Assembly (NCBI GenBank): GCA_009774245.1 | Contig: VSNM01000015.1 | Coordinates: 1 to 64,000 of the forward strand | DNA from: Lachnospiraceae bacterium | GTDB taxonomy: Bacteria; Bacillota; Clostridia; Lachnospirales; Lachnospiraceae | Reading direction: 5' to 3' | Length of the DNA: 64,000 bases | Shown here: positions 41,195 through 51,054 of the stretch, piece after piece | Layout of the letters: every line of letters starts with the position of its first letter | Position numbering within the stretch: the stretch's first letter is position 1 | The notes under the pieces: model-generated | The model's database searches: none | The model's input: the letters and a program-made list of their open reading frames with translations, nothing else | What the model was told of the DNA's origin: nothing | Made by a program: the position numbers and the translations under genes

Positions 41195-42811
41195 TTACTG
41201 CAGCCCGACCTCCGCCCAGCTGGAAATGCCGAGGATTGGCAGCGCGAAGTCGGTATACTCCGGACTGTTGCCCTTGTCCATGTTGGCGAACACGCCATAC
41301 GCATACTTGATGCCGGTCTCTGTGCGGATGCCGAGCGCCATACCGTCGCTCCTGATCTCCGATGCGTGGTCCACCTGTCTGTGGAACACGATGCCCTCAA
41401 TAAACGGGTTGGAGGACGTCAGCTTGTACGCATAGACCATCGCCGCCGCCTGATTCAGCTCGTTTGTCGGAATCCGCGCGCTCTGCGAGGTGAAGCCCAT
41501 CTCCGTGATCAGGATATGCCTGACGCCGCCGTTTGGAGCGAGCATTGTCGGCAATATCATATGGTTTGTGACGACGTCCGTGTTGGTGGGATTGACAAAC
41601 TTGGAGTTGTCCGTATGGTCGATCAGATTCAGCCTGGCGTACTCAATCGGAAGGCTCCAGAAGCTGCAGTTGTAGATCGGCGTCGGATACGGATGGAACG
41701 AAAGTCCCCAGTCAATATTACCGCTGACGCTGATGTATGCCGCAAACAGGTCCAGTATCTTCTTCGCGGCGAACTGTCCCCTCGTGCCGTCCTCAAAATT
41801 CCAGCGCTGGTCAATGCTGGCAAACACGCGCGCGCCGCTGTTCTGACTCCTGATCGCGTTGTAGCACACGCGAAACTCCTTCGCATAGTGCGCCGCGAGC
41901 ACCTCCGCCGACACATTCCCCATATAATGCCATGGATTGCTCGTGTTGACCTCGTTCCCGATCACCCACGTATGTATCGTTCCCATAGAGCCGGAATAAC
42001 GCTCCGCCAGAAAGGACATCAGCGCCTCTAACTTCTCCGTCGGTATCTGCTCGTCCACATTGAATGCATAGCAGTTTTTCCCAGATGTGCGCCCTGACGG
42101 GGCAACCATATCAGCCGTCGCCCGGCTGTATGAATTTTTGATGACCATGACCACGTTGCAGCCCGCACCGGCAAGACGCGTGCAGATGATGTCATACTCG
42201 CGGACTACTGCAGCGTTGAAGCTGTATGGCTTTCCATTATAATTATAGTTGATCCCGCCTCCTGTGAAAAATCTGCTGACATCCAGCTCATACGAGGCAA
42301 ATCCGGCCCCAAGCGTGGCGAGCTCCTCGCTGAACCGCCAGTCGGCTGTCAGCCCCTTCTTGCTCCTCACCGGATAGCCCGTCGACTTTGACGCCACGGC
42401 CTCGGGATTTGTGATATACATCTCATTGCTCACCGGCACATATTTGCCATTCTGCAGCACAGTGACCACAAACCTTGAATACAGCTTTGATGTCGCGCTG
42501 TTTAGATCAAGCGGAACACTGAAGGTCGCAGCAACGGACGCCGGAGCGGCTGCGCAGTAGTCCTTTCTCGAACCGACCGCCGACTCATACGGCTTTAGCT
42601 CAAACAGGTAATACATCCCGTCCGCCGCTGCCGGCACGAGCGCGCTCGTGGCAACCACATCCACATTCTGTCCCGCTATCACACAACTGTTTACCGTCAC
42701 TGTAATATCCGCGGCATGTACCACATCCACGCTGTCGGCGCCGATCTGCAGCACTGCCGCCAGTATCAGCGCCAGTAAAGTAACAAGTCTCCATTTTTTC
42801 CTGTTGTTCAT
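41195..42811 (-). CDS. Secreted DUF5722 protein, glycosidase-like (paralog 2)
   Basis: A 538-aa paralog of the protein at 26572-28179 with the same layout: signal peptide (1-33), beta-sandwich-like region, then the barrel with TWVIGNEVNTSNPW, IDQRWNFEDG, SFHPYPTP and ILITEMGFTS. The two share these motifs at matching positions, so they arose by duplication. It follows the C39-like gene by 11 bases and uses GAGGAGACG before ATG 42811. Substrate unknown; probably a surface or secreted polysaccharide. Confidence 0.87.
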   Translation of the reverse strand: MNNRKKWRLVTLLALILAAVLQIGADSVDVVHAADITVTVNSCVIAGQNVDVVATSALVPAAADGMYYLFELKPYESAVGSRKDYCAAAPASVAATFSVPLDLNSATSKLYSRFVVTVLQNGKYVPVSNEMYITNPEAVASKSTGYPVRSKKGLTADWRFSEELATLGAGFASYELDVSRFFTGGGINYNYNGKPYSFNAAVVREYDIICTRLAGAGCNVVMVIKNSYSRATADMVAPSGRTSGKNCYAFNVDEQIPTEKLEALMSFLAERYSGSMGTIHTWVIGNEVNTSNPWHYMGNVSAEVLAAHYAKEFRVCYNAIRSQNSGARVFASIDQRWNFEDGTRGQFAAKKILDLFAAYISVSGNIDWGLSFHPYPTPIYNCSFWSLPIEYARLNLIDHTDNSKFVNPTNTDVVTNHMILPTMLAPNGGVRHILITEMGFTSQSARIPTNELNQAAAMVYAYKLTSSNPFIEGIVFHRQVDHASEIRSDGMALGIRTETGIKYAYGVFANMDKGNSPEYTDFALPILGISSWAEVGLQ

Positions 42812-42822
42812 TTTCGTCTCCT

Positions 42823-45342
42823 CTATCTCTTTCTCAGATATGTCACAAACATATTTCCATTCTCCCGGAACAGATTTGTGGCATCATTCATCCCTACCTT
42901 ATATACAGTCCCCGTCTCCGGATTCATGACGACGACATTCAGCTCGTTAAAGCCGATCACAAGCATCGCACTGCCATCCTCCAGCAGGACGAGAACCGGA
43001 ATGTCCTGATTGACATAATACAGTATCGCGTCCAGGCTTACGCCCTGCAGGTCAAGCATCACCGCATCACTGATATTCTCCTCCAGAATCTGCCGCACCG
43101 TCCTGCCTCTGTCCAGCATCGGCTGCACATTCTTGATGCTTCCGCAAAATTCAAGAATTGTCTCTAGACACACCGCCAGATCGGAATTTCCCTCACTGCG
43201 CTGTCTGCCAGTGATCGCCATAATCTGATTCCTGGTGCTTCTCGTCGTCCGCTTCCATATATAGTCGCCGTTTTGATTGACGACCGTTCCGCTGATGCTG
43301 TAGGCGAGGTTGATGGCCTCCGCCTCGTGCGTAAATGTGCCGTCAATCCCATAACGCCCATACACATAATATCTGCTCACCGGATTTGCGACTTCGATCG
43401 CAAGCTCCCTGGAGCCCTCAAACAGCACCTGGAGCGGTTTTGTGTTTTTCGGCTTATTTGTCTCCAGCCCGTTTTTGAGGACGAGCTGGACGATCTTTTC
43501 ATAGGTCTGCGTCGCGACGACCTCCGATGAATTGTAACCGCTGTCCTCCACCAGGTTGTTGACAATCTGATCATCGGCCGTGGCGGCATAATTGCCATCC
43601 TCCTGCCGGACCACGCGCATGAGCGTGACCAGATTATCCTCGACGGACACATCCGTCACATAGACGCCCTCCCGGCTGTACGTCTTTAAGATATTGCCGC
43701 GCTCGTCCCGAATGTAGACGATATTCATCGGGAAGGTCACAGAACCGGAAAAATCCATCCGGATGTCCTCATACCGCGCCACCCCGTAAATCAGATCTTC
43801 CTCGATAAATGCAAGTGGCAGAATCCTGCCTCCATCCGTCGCCTCGATCTCCTGTGTCTCCCCCGTGTTGAGATCCATCAGTATCAGCTTCGTACAGTCG
43901 TATGCATCCGCGGAATTTTGCCACACCAGCATCCTGTTGGTATCCGACACCTGAAAGCTCCCCTGCTGCAGATTCCCCGCGATCTCCTCACACGTCAGGC
44001 TCATCAGATTAATCGCGAGAATCGAGCCGTCCAGATAAATGTAAAATACGCCATTTTTATCAATAAACGAGAGCTGCTCCATGTCCGTCTTTAGCGTCGA
44101 GTATGATTTGTTGTACGGGATAAAGATCAGCTCCTCGACCGTATTGAGCATTCCATTGTACTCGCACACCTGCACGCCGATGCTTCCCTCATGCGTGCCG
44201 CGGTTCATGTACCCGTAGACCATAAACCATACGTTTTCCGTCTCGTCCACATTCAGTATCTTGATGCTGTGATTGTCATAGTTGCTCCTGGGATCGTCCC
44301 CGTCATAAAAGCTGAAAAGGTACGCCATCTTCTTGTCGGCCGCATGATAACAAAATAACTGGTTCTCATTGACAAACGCCAGGTTCGAGCCACCGTCGCT
44401 CTCCATCATCTGCACCTCGCTCTCCCTGATGCCGAGCATGATACGGTTGCTGCCGTACACATCCGCATCCGCGTCAAACAGCTGGTTCATGCTGCGCTCA
44501 TAATCAAGCAGGTACGTTCTGTCCGGCGTGTAGCGGATTCTGAAAAATTCAACCACATTGTACTCATCCCGCTTCTTCCCCTCCAAGGTCTGCACCCTGT
44601 AGTTCATGCGGATGGAAGCAGTCTGCGTATCAATCTCGCTGATGATAATGTGCGGTTCGGATATCTGGGTGACATTCAGGTCCGCCCATGTCACCTGTTT
44701 CAGACTGCAGTGAATGTCCACATGGCTGAGCGTCGTGTTGTCCCCTCTCGCATTTGACTCCATATAGGTCACCAGGTCCTTGGCCTGTTCCTTGTCAAAT
44801 GTCTTGTCATGAAAATCTTTTACAAAATTCAGCTTCTCATAGGTATGGTAATCCTCACTGTCAATGATACGCGTATAGTACCGCACCGTCTCGTTCCCAA
44901 TCCTGAGCATCAGAATCCAGTTGTACTCCACACCGGGCTCTATCAAATCCTTGATCGTGACACTCGCCTGTATGCTGTCGCCCTTGTCGCTGTAATCGCT
45001 GACCTTCGTCCTCTCGACCAGCCGCGTCCCATCAATGCTCCTGACCTCAAAGGATATCTCGCTGATCTCATTCCCATATTTGTCCACCACGAAGCTGAGT
45101 GTCCGCCCTTCCCCCAGCGGTGTGATCGTATCCCGAAAAAAGCTTCCGTCCATCTCCTGCCTCAGCCCGTGCAGATAATTGTATGAGATTTTGTCTGTCG
45201 TAAAGTGCACCAGCGGGAGAGACGCCTGCGCCATGCTGGTGGTCAGCTCCTCGTTTCCTTTGTTGTAGATACTGCTGCTCACAAAAAGAGTGAGAATAAA
45301 GACAACAATGCAGACCGCAAGCTTGCTTATAATTTTCCTCAT
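42823..45342 (-). CDS. Large exported protein with degenerate C39-like domain
   Basis: An 839-aa protein with an N-terminal membrane anchor (residues ~8-27). The long extracellular part has beta-propeller-like repeats (~290-600, e.g. AFVNENQLFCYHAADKKMAYLFSF split at CYH, and SQLSF-type strands). The C-terminal ~130 residues look like a papain-like C39 domain (SDLAVCLETILEFCG, LDAILYYVNQDIPVLVLL, AMLVIGFNELNVVVMNPETG). The usual catalytic Cys before the CLAMVL-like helix and the His (GHALLV, here GSAMLV) are absent, so it is probably not a protease. It overlaps the methyltransferase stop by 4 bases and precedes DUF5722 paralog 2. Confidence 0.78.
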   Translation of the reverse strand: MRKIISKLAVCIVVFILTLFVSSSIYNKGNEELTTSMAQASLPLVHFTTDKISYNYLHGLRQEMDGSFFRDTITPLGEGRTLSFVVDKYGNEISEISFEVRSIDGTRLVERTKVSDYSDKGDSIQASVTIKDLIEPGVEYNWILMLRIGNETVRYYTRIIDSEDYHTYEKLNFVKDFHDKTFDKEQAKDLVTYMESNARGDNTTLSHVDIHCSLKQVTWADLNVTQISEPHIIISEIDTQTASIRMNYRVQTLEGKKRDEYNVVEFFRIRYTPDRTYLLDYERSMNQLFDADADVYGSNRIMLGIRESEVQMMESDGGSNLAFVNENQLFCYHAADKKMAYLFSFYDGDDPRSNYDNHSIKILNVDETENVWFMVYGYMNRGTHEGSIGVQVCEYNGMLNTVEELIFIPYNKSYSTLKTDMEQLSFIDKNGVFYIYLDGSILAINLMSLTCEEIAGNLQQGSFQVSDTNRMLVWQNSADAYDCTKLILMDLNTGETQEIEATDGGRILPLAFIEEDLIYGVARYEDIRMDFSGSVTFPMNIVYIRDERGNILKTYSREGVYVTDVSVEDNLVTLMRVVRQEDGNYAATADDQIVNNLVEDSGYNSSEVVATQTYEKIVQLVLKNGLETNKPKNTKPLQVLFEGSRELAIEVANPVSRYYVYGRYGIDGTFTHEAEAINLAYSISGTVVNQNGDYIWKRTTRSTRNQIMAITGRQRSEGNSDLAVCLETILEFCGSIKNVQPMLDRGRTVRQILEENISDAVMLDLQGVSLDAILYYVNQDIPVLVLLEDGSAMLVIGFNELNVVVMNPETGTVYKVGMNDATNLFRENGNMFVTYLRKR

Positions 45343-46535
45343 CGAAATAACTCAACCTCTTTCAATAATTCCTGAAGTGTGGGACTGATCTGCAAGAGCG
45401 CTTCCAACTGCGCCAGTTCCTCCTGTTTTTTTGTCCCCGCGTGGTATTTCATATGATTTTTCCTTACCGCCCGTATCAATATATTCTTAGGCGTGTGTTC
45501 CATATCGATAAATTCCAATATCTGTGTATCGTACCCGTACTCCTCGAGCAAATCCGCCCTGACTGCATCTGTAATCAGCGCCGCCATGCGCTCCCTGATC
45601 AGTCCGTACTTTAACACCGGAGCCAGCGCCTCACACGACATCTGCCGGTTCAGCTCATGCTGGCAGCACGGAACAGACAGGATAACACGCGCATTCCACC
45701 TGACTGCCCTGGCAAGCGCATAATCCGTCGCGGTATCGCAGGCATGCAGCGTCACGACCATATCCACATCCTCTGTATCATTTTGATACGAACCGATATC
45801 CCCTACCTGAAATTTTAACCCATCATAGCCAAATTTATCCGCAAGCGCCTGACAGTGTCCGATGACGTCCTTTTTCAGGTCAAGTCCGACGATGCTGACA
45901 TCATACTGATTCATAATCTTCAGATAATAGTACAGCGCAAACGTCAAATAGGACTTCCCGCAGCCAAAATCAATAATTTTGAGCGGCCTGCCGGCCTCTC
46001 TGGGAAGATTGGGAAGGATATCGCGCACAAATTCGAGATACCTGTTAATCTGCCGGAACTTGTCATACTTCGCCTTTACAACCTTTCCCTCTGCTGTCTG
46101 CACCCCGAGCTCCACGAGAAACGGTACCGGCTCATCCTGCGGCAGGATATATTGTCTGCGTCTGTCATGCGAGAAGTCAGTCTCGTTTTCTGGCAGCGCC
46201 CTCGCTCTCTCCCTGACCATCACATTTCCCTTTTTGCTCACAAGCGCTGTCACTCTATGGCGCTCCGTCTCCAACTCAAGCTGTCTGAAATCCGCCGTCA
46301 TCACATCCACAAGCAGATCGGGAAGCGCAGCAGGACAGAGATTTTTGTGATACACCTTCGTCCCCACATACCGCTCCTCCTGATATAGCAGCTCCTCCTT
46401 CTTGAGCACCGGCCGTATGCGAAGCTTCTGTATTTTTTCCCTGTCGCGGGGATTACTCGCCGTCGCGCCCAGAATCACTTCTCTATTCTCTATATAATTC
46501 ATTAACAGTTGTCTCAATTTGTCCATGAGATTCAT
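45339..46535 (-). CDS. SAM-dependent methyltransferase (Methyltransf_32-like)
   Basis: A 398-aa protein. The N-terminal ~150 residues are of unknown fold; the Rossmann methyltransferase domain starts near residue 185 with IIDFGCGKSYLTFALYYYL (motif I), GLDLKK (motif II) and VVTLHACDTATDYALA. This matches a family of large class I methyltransferases in Firmicutes, likely acting on RNA. The ribosome site is weak. It overlaps the next gene by ATGA, an odd coupling of a cytoplasmic RNA-type enzyme to a surface protein. Confidence 0.88.
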   Translation of the reverse strand: MNLMDKLRQLLMNYIENREVILGATASNPRDREKIQKLRIRPVLKKEELLYQEERYVGTKVYHKNLCPAALPDLLVDVMTADFRQLELETERHRVTALVSKKGNVMVRERARALPENETDFSHDRRRQYILPQDEPVPFLVELGVQTAEGKVVKAKYDKFRQINRYLEFVRDILPNLPREAGRPLKIIDFGCGKSYLTFALYYYLKIMNQYDVSIVGLDLKKDVIGHCQALADKFGYDGLKFQVGDIGSYQNDTEDVDMVVTLHACDTATDYALARAVRWNARVILSVPCCQHELNRQMSCEALAPVLKYGLIRERMAALITDAVRADLLEEYGYDTQILEFIDMEHTPKNILIRAVRKNHMKYHAGTKKQEELAQLEALLQISPTLQELLKEVELFR

Positions 46536-46634
46536 TGTAACATGAAACTTCGGGCATTGAAAGCCTCAAATATCATAAAAATCAAAAAAATCGAGTGCAA
46601 AAACACCCGATTTTTATAAAAATCTAAAAATTTC

Positions 46635-48740
46635 CTATTTTGTTCTCTCCGCAACGTAATCGCGCAGTACTTTGCTGTCCTCAAACATACGGCCGCCGAC
46701 CAGATATTCCCCGTCATGATCTGAAACCCTGATGATGATGCCCTCAAGCGCCTTTCCCCCGAGAACAGGAAAATTGTTCACTGCCACAGAGATCGTCTTT
46801 CCCTTCGCCTCGCGGACCTCCCGCGCCGTCGTCGTGAACGCAAACCCGTTCGCACTGATATCAAGCATTGTCGCGTCACAGCTAAACTCAGTGTCCCTTA
46901 TCGTCACCTTGCAGCTGTTGGACAGCCGAAGCCTTGGATATTTGCGCCGATTGACTACCTTTGGATTGCCCTTGACACTGATAGAGTTGACGCCGCGCTC
47001 CCCGCCCCGCACAGGAGTGATTCCCACATTCTGCCAGATATACAGCGCATTATGCACAATGATGTGCAGATTGTATTTCTTCGTCTTGTCCTGTATGTCG
47101 AGCTCCTGATCTCCCAGTGTGATATGTCCCACGCTGATGCTGCGGTCCGTCGTATCGACAACCTCCGCCGTATACTCTGTCTGTCCCCTGTCTCCGATGA
47201 CAAACACAGAGACCTTCATGCCCGGCGTAATGTCCTTGATTCCCATGAAACCGCCCTCGCCGAGCTCCTCGATCAGCCTGCCGACAACATCCTCAATGTT
47301 GATGACATTGTTTGCCGTCTCCTCGTATTTGCTGAGCATAACCCTGGTCGTCTCCTCCGAATTGAGCACGCTCTGCGTCATAACCTCCATGACCTCATTG
47401 ATCTGCTTCATATTATCGACGAAATTGCGGTTTGCCGCCTCGACATCCTGCATGGCTTTCTCAACTACCTGAATACCGTCATCCAGCTCCACAGACTCGT
47501 TGCTGATGCTCGCCACGCTCTCATCAACATGGCTGACCATCCCCTGCGCGTCCGTGATCAGCTGCAGTATCTTTGTGATAGAATCCGTCATTTTCTCAGC
47601 GGTCTCCTCCAGATGGTTGAGCGCGTTGAGAATGCTGTTGGACGAACTTTTTGTCCCCATGCTGAGATCCCTGATCTCGTCCGCCACGACCGCAAAGCCC
47701 TTTCCCGCCTCGCCTGCCCTCGCCGCCTCGATGGACGCGTTGAGCGCGAGCAAATTTGTCTGGGATGTGATCTTCTCGATGGTCCCTGTCTCCTTCTTCA
47801 CCATCTCAAATTCCGTCTTAAATTCGCTGAGAACCCGCTCGACCTCGCCAGATACATCCGCCATCTCGTTCGTCGCGCCGACTACCGCGGAGAGCTCACC
47901 GGAGCTCTTCTTGGCATGATCAGCGGACTCATTGATGAGGCCTGCCATCTTCGTGATCAGCAAAGCGACATTCTCCACCTGTGTATTGATATCCTCCGTC
48001 ATGTCAAGGGAGGACATCGCCTTCTCACTCATCTTTGTATTGTTGACAGAGAGCTTATTCATGCTGTCCACGACATCGATCGCGCCCTGTTTGTTCTCAT
48101 CAGCGAGCTCGCGCACCACGGTAACCCCGTCGACAATGGCGCTGCTTGCCTCCTTCACCTTGTCAACCGTATGAATCACCTTGTTCAGATTGCTGTCCAT
48201 CGCGCCAATCATCGCGCTGTCAGATCGCGTCAGGTGATCGATCGCGAGCACATAGCCTATGTAACACATGACCGTGCACGCCATCTCCAGCTCCATCTGG
48301 AGCATGTGGCCGTCCGCCGACTGTCCCCTTGTATAGACGAGAATGTTCTGCACGAAAATCAGAATAATATTGTAAATGCCCACCCCGATAATCAGCTTTT
48401 TATTTTTGAACAAAATCAGCATACCCGCAACCGGGAGCATCAGGCTGAATGCGACTGTGCTGTTGATCGTGATCACCACATAACCATAAAAGACGGCATA
48501 TCCTATCGCCACAAAGATTTTATATTGATCATTTGCCCTTCCCTTAATCCGCAGCTGCAGATAGGCCAGCAGATATGGCACCCAGCAGAACACCAGCATC
48601 AGTAAAAACGTCGCGTGTGACATTCTTCCCTTCACAATCTCACCGGCATAAATCCCCGGCAGCAATACGCAGATGATTGCCCATACAATGGACGCCTTCC
48701 TGTTGGCGCTCAGCTTGAATAATTCCTCATTGTATTCCAT
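46635..48740 (-). CDS. Chemotaxis receptor fused to C-terminal PilZ domain
   Basis: A 701-aa protein. About six N-terminal TM segments (~15-175) replace a periplasmic sensor. The long cytoplasmic coiled coil contains the MCP tip (EKITSQTNLLALNASIEAARAGEAGKGFAVVADEIRDL split over residues ~335-372). After it comes a YcgR-N-like beta domain (~510-600) and a PilZ domain with RRKYPRLRLS (RxxxR) and DISANGFAF (D/NxSxxG), the c-di-GMP motifs. It should tie c-di-GMP to CheA signalling or flagellar control. ATG 48740 follows GGGGTGGAG. Monocistronic. Confidence 0.93.
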   Translation of the reverse strand: MEYNEELFKLSANRKASIVWAIICVLLPGIYAGEIVKGRMSHATFLLMLVFCWVPYLLAYLQLRIKGRANDQYKIFVAIGYAVFYGYVVITINSTVAFSLMLPVAGMLILFKNKKLIIGVGIYNIILIFVQNILVYTRGQSADGHMLQMELEMACTVMCYIGYVLAIDHLTRSDSAMIGAMDSNLNKVIHTVDKVKEASSAIVDGVTVVRELADENKQGAIDVVDSMNKLSVNNTKMSEKAMSSLDMTEDINTQVENVALLITKMAGLINESADHAKKSSGELSAVVGATNEMADVSGEVERVLSEFKTEFEMVKKETGTIEKITSQTNLLALNASIEAARAGEAGKGFAVVADEIRDLSMGTKSSSNSILNALNHLEETAEKMTDSITKILQLITDAQGMVSHVDESVASISNESVELDDGIQVVEKAMQDVEAANRNFVDNMKQINEVMEVMTQSVLNSEETTRVMLSKYEETANNVINIEDVVGRLIEELGEGGFMGIKDITPGMKVSVFVIGDRGQTEYTAEVVDTTDRSISVGHITLGDQELDIQDKTKKYNLHIIVHNALYIWQNVGITPVRGGERGVNSISVKGNPKVVNRRKYPRLRLSNSCKVTIRDTEFSCDATMLDISANGFAFTTTAREVREAKGKTISVAVNNFPVLGGKALEGIIIRVSDHDGEYLVGGRMFEDSKVLRDYVAERTK

Positions 48741-48929
48741 CTCGTCTCCACCCCTCTGTTGATGAACGCTCCCGAAATACCAAATGCACAATTTTTCTCC
48801 GAAAGCGTCGCATGTTTTTTACATATTTGACATATTCAATTTTTATTTTATCACATGTATACAATAATTTCCATATATTTATCCCATTTCTGTTTTTTTA
48901 GCAAATTCATACAATAATGGTTTATGGTA

Positions 48930-48984
48930 TTGACATTTTATCCCATATGTATTAATGTATTAGTGTATTAATTATTCAATACAC
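48930..48984 (+). promoter_or_regulatory. Promoter and operator of the second GntR/ABC operon
   Basis: TTGACA (48930-48935), 17 bases, a weak -10 TAATGT (48953-48958), then an inverted repeat GTGTATT-N8-AATACAC (48963-48984) just before the ribosome site AAGGAGG. The inverted repeat resembles YtrA-type operators. Bound GntR would block promoter clearance. Confidence 0.65.
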
Positions 48985-48998
48985 AAGGAGGAAAGTAC

Positions 48999-49370
48999 AT
49001 GGCATGGCAAATGAATTCTGACCGCCCGATCTACTCGCAGCTGTATGACAAGATACTGATTCGTATCGTATGCGGTATCTATAAAGCCGGCAGCCGCCTG
49101 CCAAGTGTCAGGGACCTGGCCGCGGAGGCTAGTGTCAATCCCAACACGATGCAGCGCGCCTTTGCCGAGCTCGAGAACAGCGGGCTGATCGCCACGCAGC
49201 GCAACAGCGGGCGCGTCGTGACAGAGGATATGACGAAAATAGAGGCCGCCAGACACCAGCTGGCGCTGACTCAGGTCAACAGCTTCATCGCCAATATGCG
49301 GGAGCTTGGATACAATGATCAGGAGATCCTGGAATTAATCAAAAGTATCGTCCACGAAAACCAATGTTAA
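48999..49370 (+). CDS. GntR-family regulator, YtrA type (second)
   Basis: A 123-aa regulator with HTH (IYSQLYDKILIRIVCGIYKAGS, then LPSVRDLAAEASVNPNTMQRAFAELENSGL) and a short helical tail ending LIKSIVHENQC. ATG 48999 has AAGGAGG seven bases away. It is followed in 36 bases by an ABC ATPase and permease, the usual YtrA-type order. It probably represses its own operon through the upstream palindrome. Confidence 0.94.
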   Translation: MAWQMNSDRPIYSQLYDKILIRIVCGIYKAGSRLPSVRDLAAEASVNPNTMQRAFAELENSGLIATQRNSGRVVTEDMTKIEAARHQLALTQVNSFIANMRELGYNDQEILELIKSIVHENQC

Positions 49371-49406
49371 TTTATAAAGAAAGAAATATCGAGGGAGGGA
49401 ACAAAT

Positions 49407-50192
49407 GTGAACGAAAACAACGGTATGGCCTACACCCAAAACGGTGATGCGCCGGACAATGACACACAAAATAAACCTGTAAACAATACTCCGCTTCTGC
49501 AGTTGAATGATCTGTGCAAACGGTATTCTGGCATGGGCACGTATATGTCAGTCTTTCATATGAATCTGACTATTCTGAGAGGAAGGATAATCGGCCTCTT
49601 AGGGCCAAACGGCTGTGGCAAGACAACGCTGATCAAGATGATCAACGGACTCCTCACACCGACGAGCGGAAACGTGCTGATCAACGGCATGGAGCCCTGT
49701 GCCGCGACTAAGAAGGTAATATCCTACCTGCCGGAGCGCACCTATCTGGACAACAGCATGAAGGTCTCCCAGATGGTGTCGTACTTTGCGGATTTTTATG
49801 AGGATTTCTCCACAGAGAAGGCTTACGGTATGCTGAATGCACTCGGCATCAGCAGCGACGCGCGCCTAAAGACGCTCTCCAAGGGCACGAAGGAAAAGGT
49901 ACAGCTGATCCTGGTCATGAGCAGACAGGCGGATCTGTATATCCTCGACGAGCCGATCGCGGGCGTCGATCCCGCTGCAAGGGATTATATCCTGCGCACC
50001 ATCATCACCAACTACAATCCTGGCTCCACGATCATATTGTCGACTCATCTGATATCCGACATCGAAAATATCCTCGACGACGTGATCTTTATGAAGAATG
50101 GCTCGCTCATGCTGTATACATCCGTTGACTCCATCCGCAGTCAGATGGGTAAATCTGTAGATTCTTACTTTCGGGAGGTATATGCATGTTAG
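49407..50192 (+). CDS. ABC transporter ATP-binding protein (second GntR operon)
   Basis: A 261-aa ATPase: Walker A GPNGCGKTT, Q-loop SYLPERTYL, signature TLSKGTKEKVQLIL, Walker B LYILDEPIAGVDP, H-loop LSTHL. It starts with GTG at 49407, since the nearby ATG at 49405 runs into TGA; the ribosome site is GGGAGGG. The Asn/Asp-rich first 30 residues precede the core. It overlaps the permease by 7 bases. Exporter substrate unknown; the partner is an ABC-2-like permease. Confidence 0.93.
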   Translation: MNENNGMAYTQNGDAPDNDTQNKPVNNTPLLQLNDLCKRYSGMGTYMSVFHMNLTILRGRIIGLLGPNGCGKTTLIKMINGLLTPTSGNVLINGMEPCAATKKVISYLPERTYLDNSMKVSQMVSYFADFYEDFSTEKAYGMLNALGISSDARLKTLSKGTKEKVQLILVMSRQADLYILDEPIAGVDPAARDYILRTIITNYNPGSTIILSTHLISDIENILDDVIFMKNGSLMLYTSVDSIRSQMGKSVDSYFREVYAC

Positions 50193-51043
50193 GAAAATTA
50201 TTAAAATACGAATGGAAGGGGCTTTGTTCCCCGCTGTTGGTCATGCTGGCCGTGCTGGGAGGAACCACCGCGCTGACCTGCGGCGTCATTCTCACCATCA
50301 ACCCCAAATACGATGAGACGATCGCATGGTACTCGATGATGGCGCTCATTCTCTCGATCTTTTTGTACTATTTCGGGCTGATCGGCTGCACGCTGGGAAC
50401 AATGCTCATCATTGCGATACGGTTCTACAAAACCTGCTACACGGACCAGGGATATCTGACGCACACACTCCCTGTATCCACCAGGCTGATATTAAACGCC
50501 AAGCTCCTGGCATCCATCCTGGCCTACTTCCTGATGCTGCTGGCAATTTTCGCCACGATCTTTATTATCATACAGGTCGCAATGCATCACATATTTTCAC
50601 TGCTGCCCGGCGACTATAACGAGCTGCGCAGGGAATTTTCGCGGGAATTTTCATCGCTGCTTTACGAATTTGAGGATGATCTTGGCATCGGATTTGGCGC
50701 ATACATCGCATACCTGATCGTCTACTTTATCGTTGCGATCTTTTCAAATATCGTGACAATCCTCGGCTGCGTATCACTGGGACAGCTCTTCACAAAGCAC
50801 CGCGTCGCGGGCGCAATCCTCGCGTACTTCATCGTACAGTTTGTCATGCAGATCATCGGCTATCTCTGCTCCCTGCCGATGTATACCAGGATGCTCATCA
50901 CGGATTCGTACAGCGATAACCTGACGCCATTTGCCATCATGTCGCCGACCATGAATCTGGTGCTGCTCACGACTGTCATACTGGCCGTCGTCATGTACTT
51001 TGTCAACCTGCATATGATGACCAAAAAACTGAATCTGGAATAA
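50186..51043 (+). CDS. ABC-2-like permease (second GntR operon)
   Basis: A 285-aa protein with six TM segments (about 15-40, 50-85, 110-135, 165-195, 205-230, 245-270) and the N-terminal MLGKLLKYEWKGL typical of permeases in this group. Its start overlaps the ATPase stop. Convergent with murI across a shared terminator. Confidence 0.88.
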   Translation: MLGKLLKYEWKGLCSPLLVMLAVLGGTTALTCGVILTINPKYDETIAWYSMMALILSIFLYYFGLIGCTLGTMLIIAIRFYKTCYTDQGYLTHTLPVSTRLILNAKLLASILAYFLMLLAIFATIFIIIQVAMHHIFSLLPGDYNELRREFSREFSSLLYEFEDDLGIGFGAYIAYLIVYFIVAIFSNIVTILGCVSLGQLFTKHRVAGAILAYFIVQFVMQIIGYLCSLPMYTRMLITDSYSDNLTPFAIMSPTMNLVLLTTVILAVVMYFVNLHMMTKKLNLE

Positions 51044-51054
51044 AAAAAGAAAAA

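Noticed and set aside
47052..48605. 517-codon open frame on the plus strand
   Set aside because: Antisense of the chemotaxis receptor coding region; no ribosome site and no recognisable domain.
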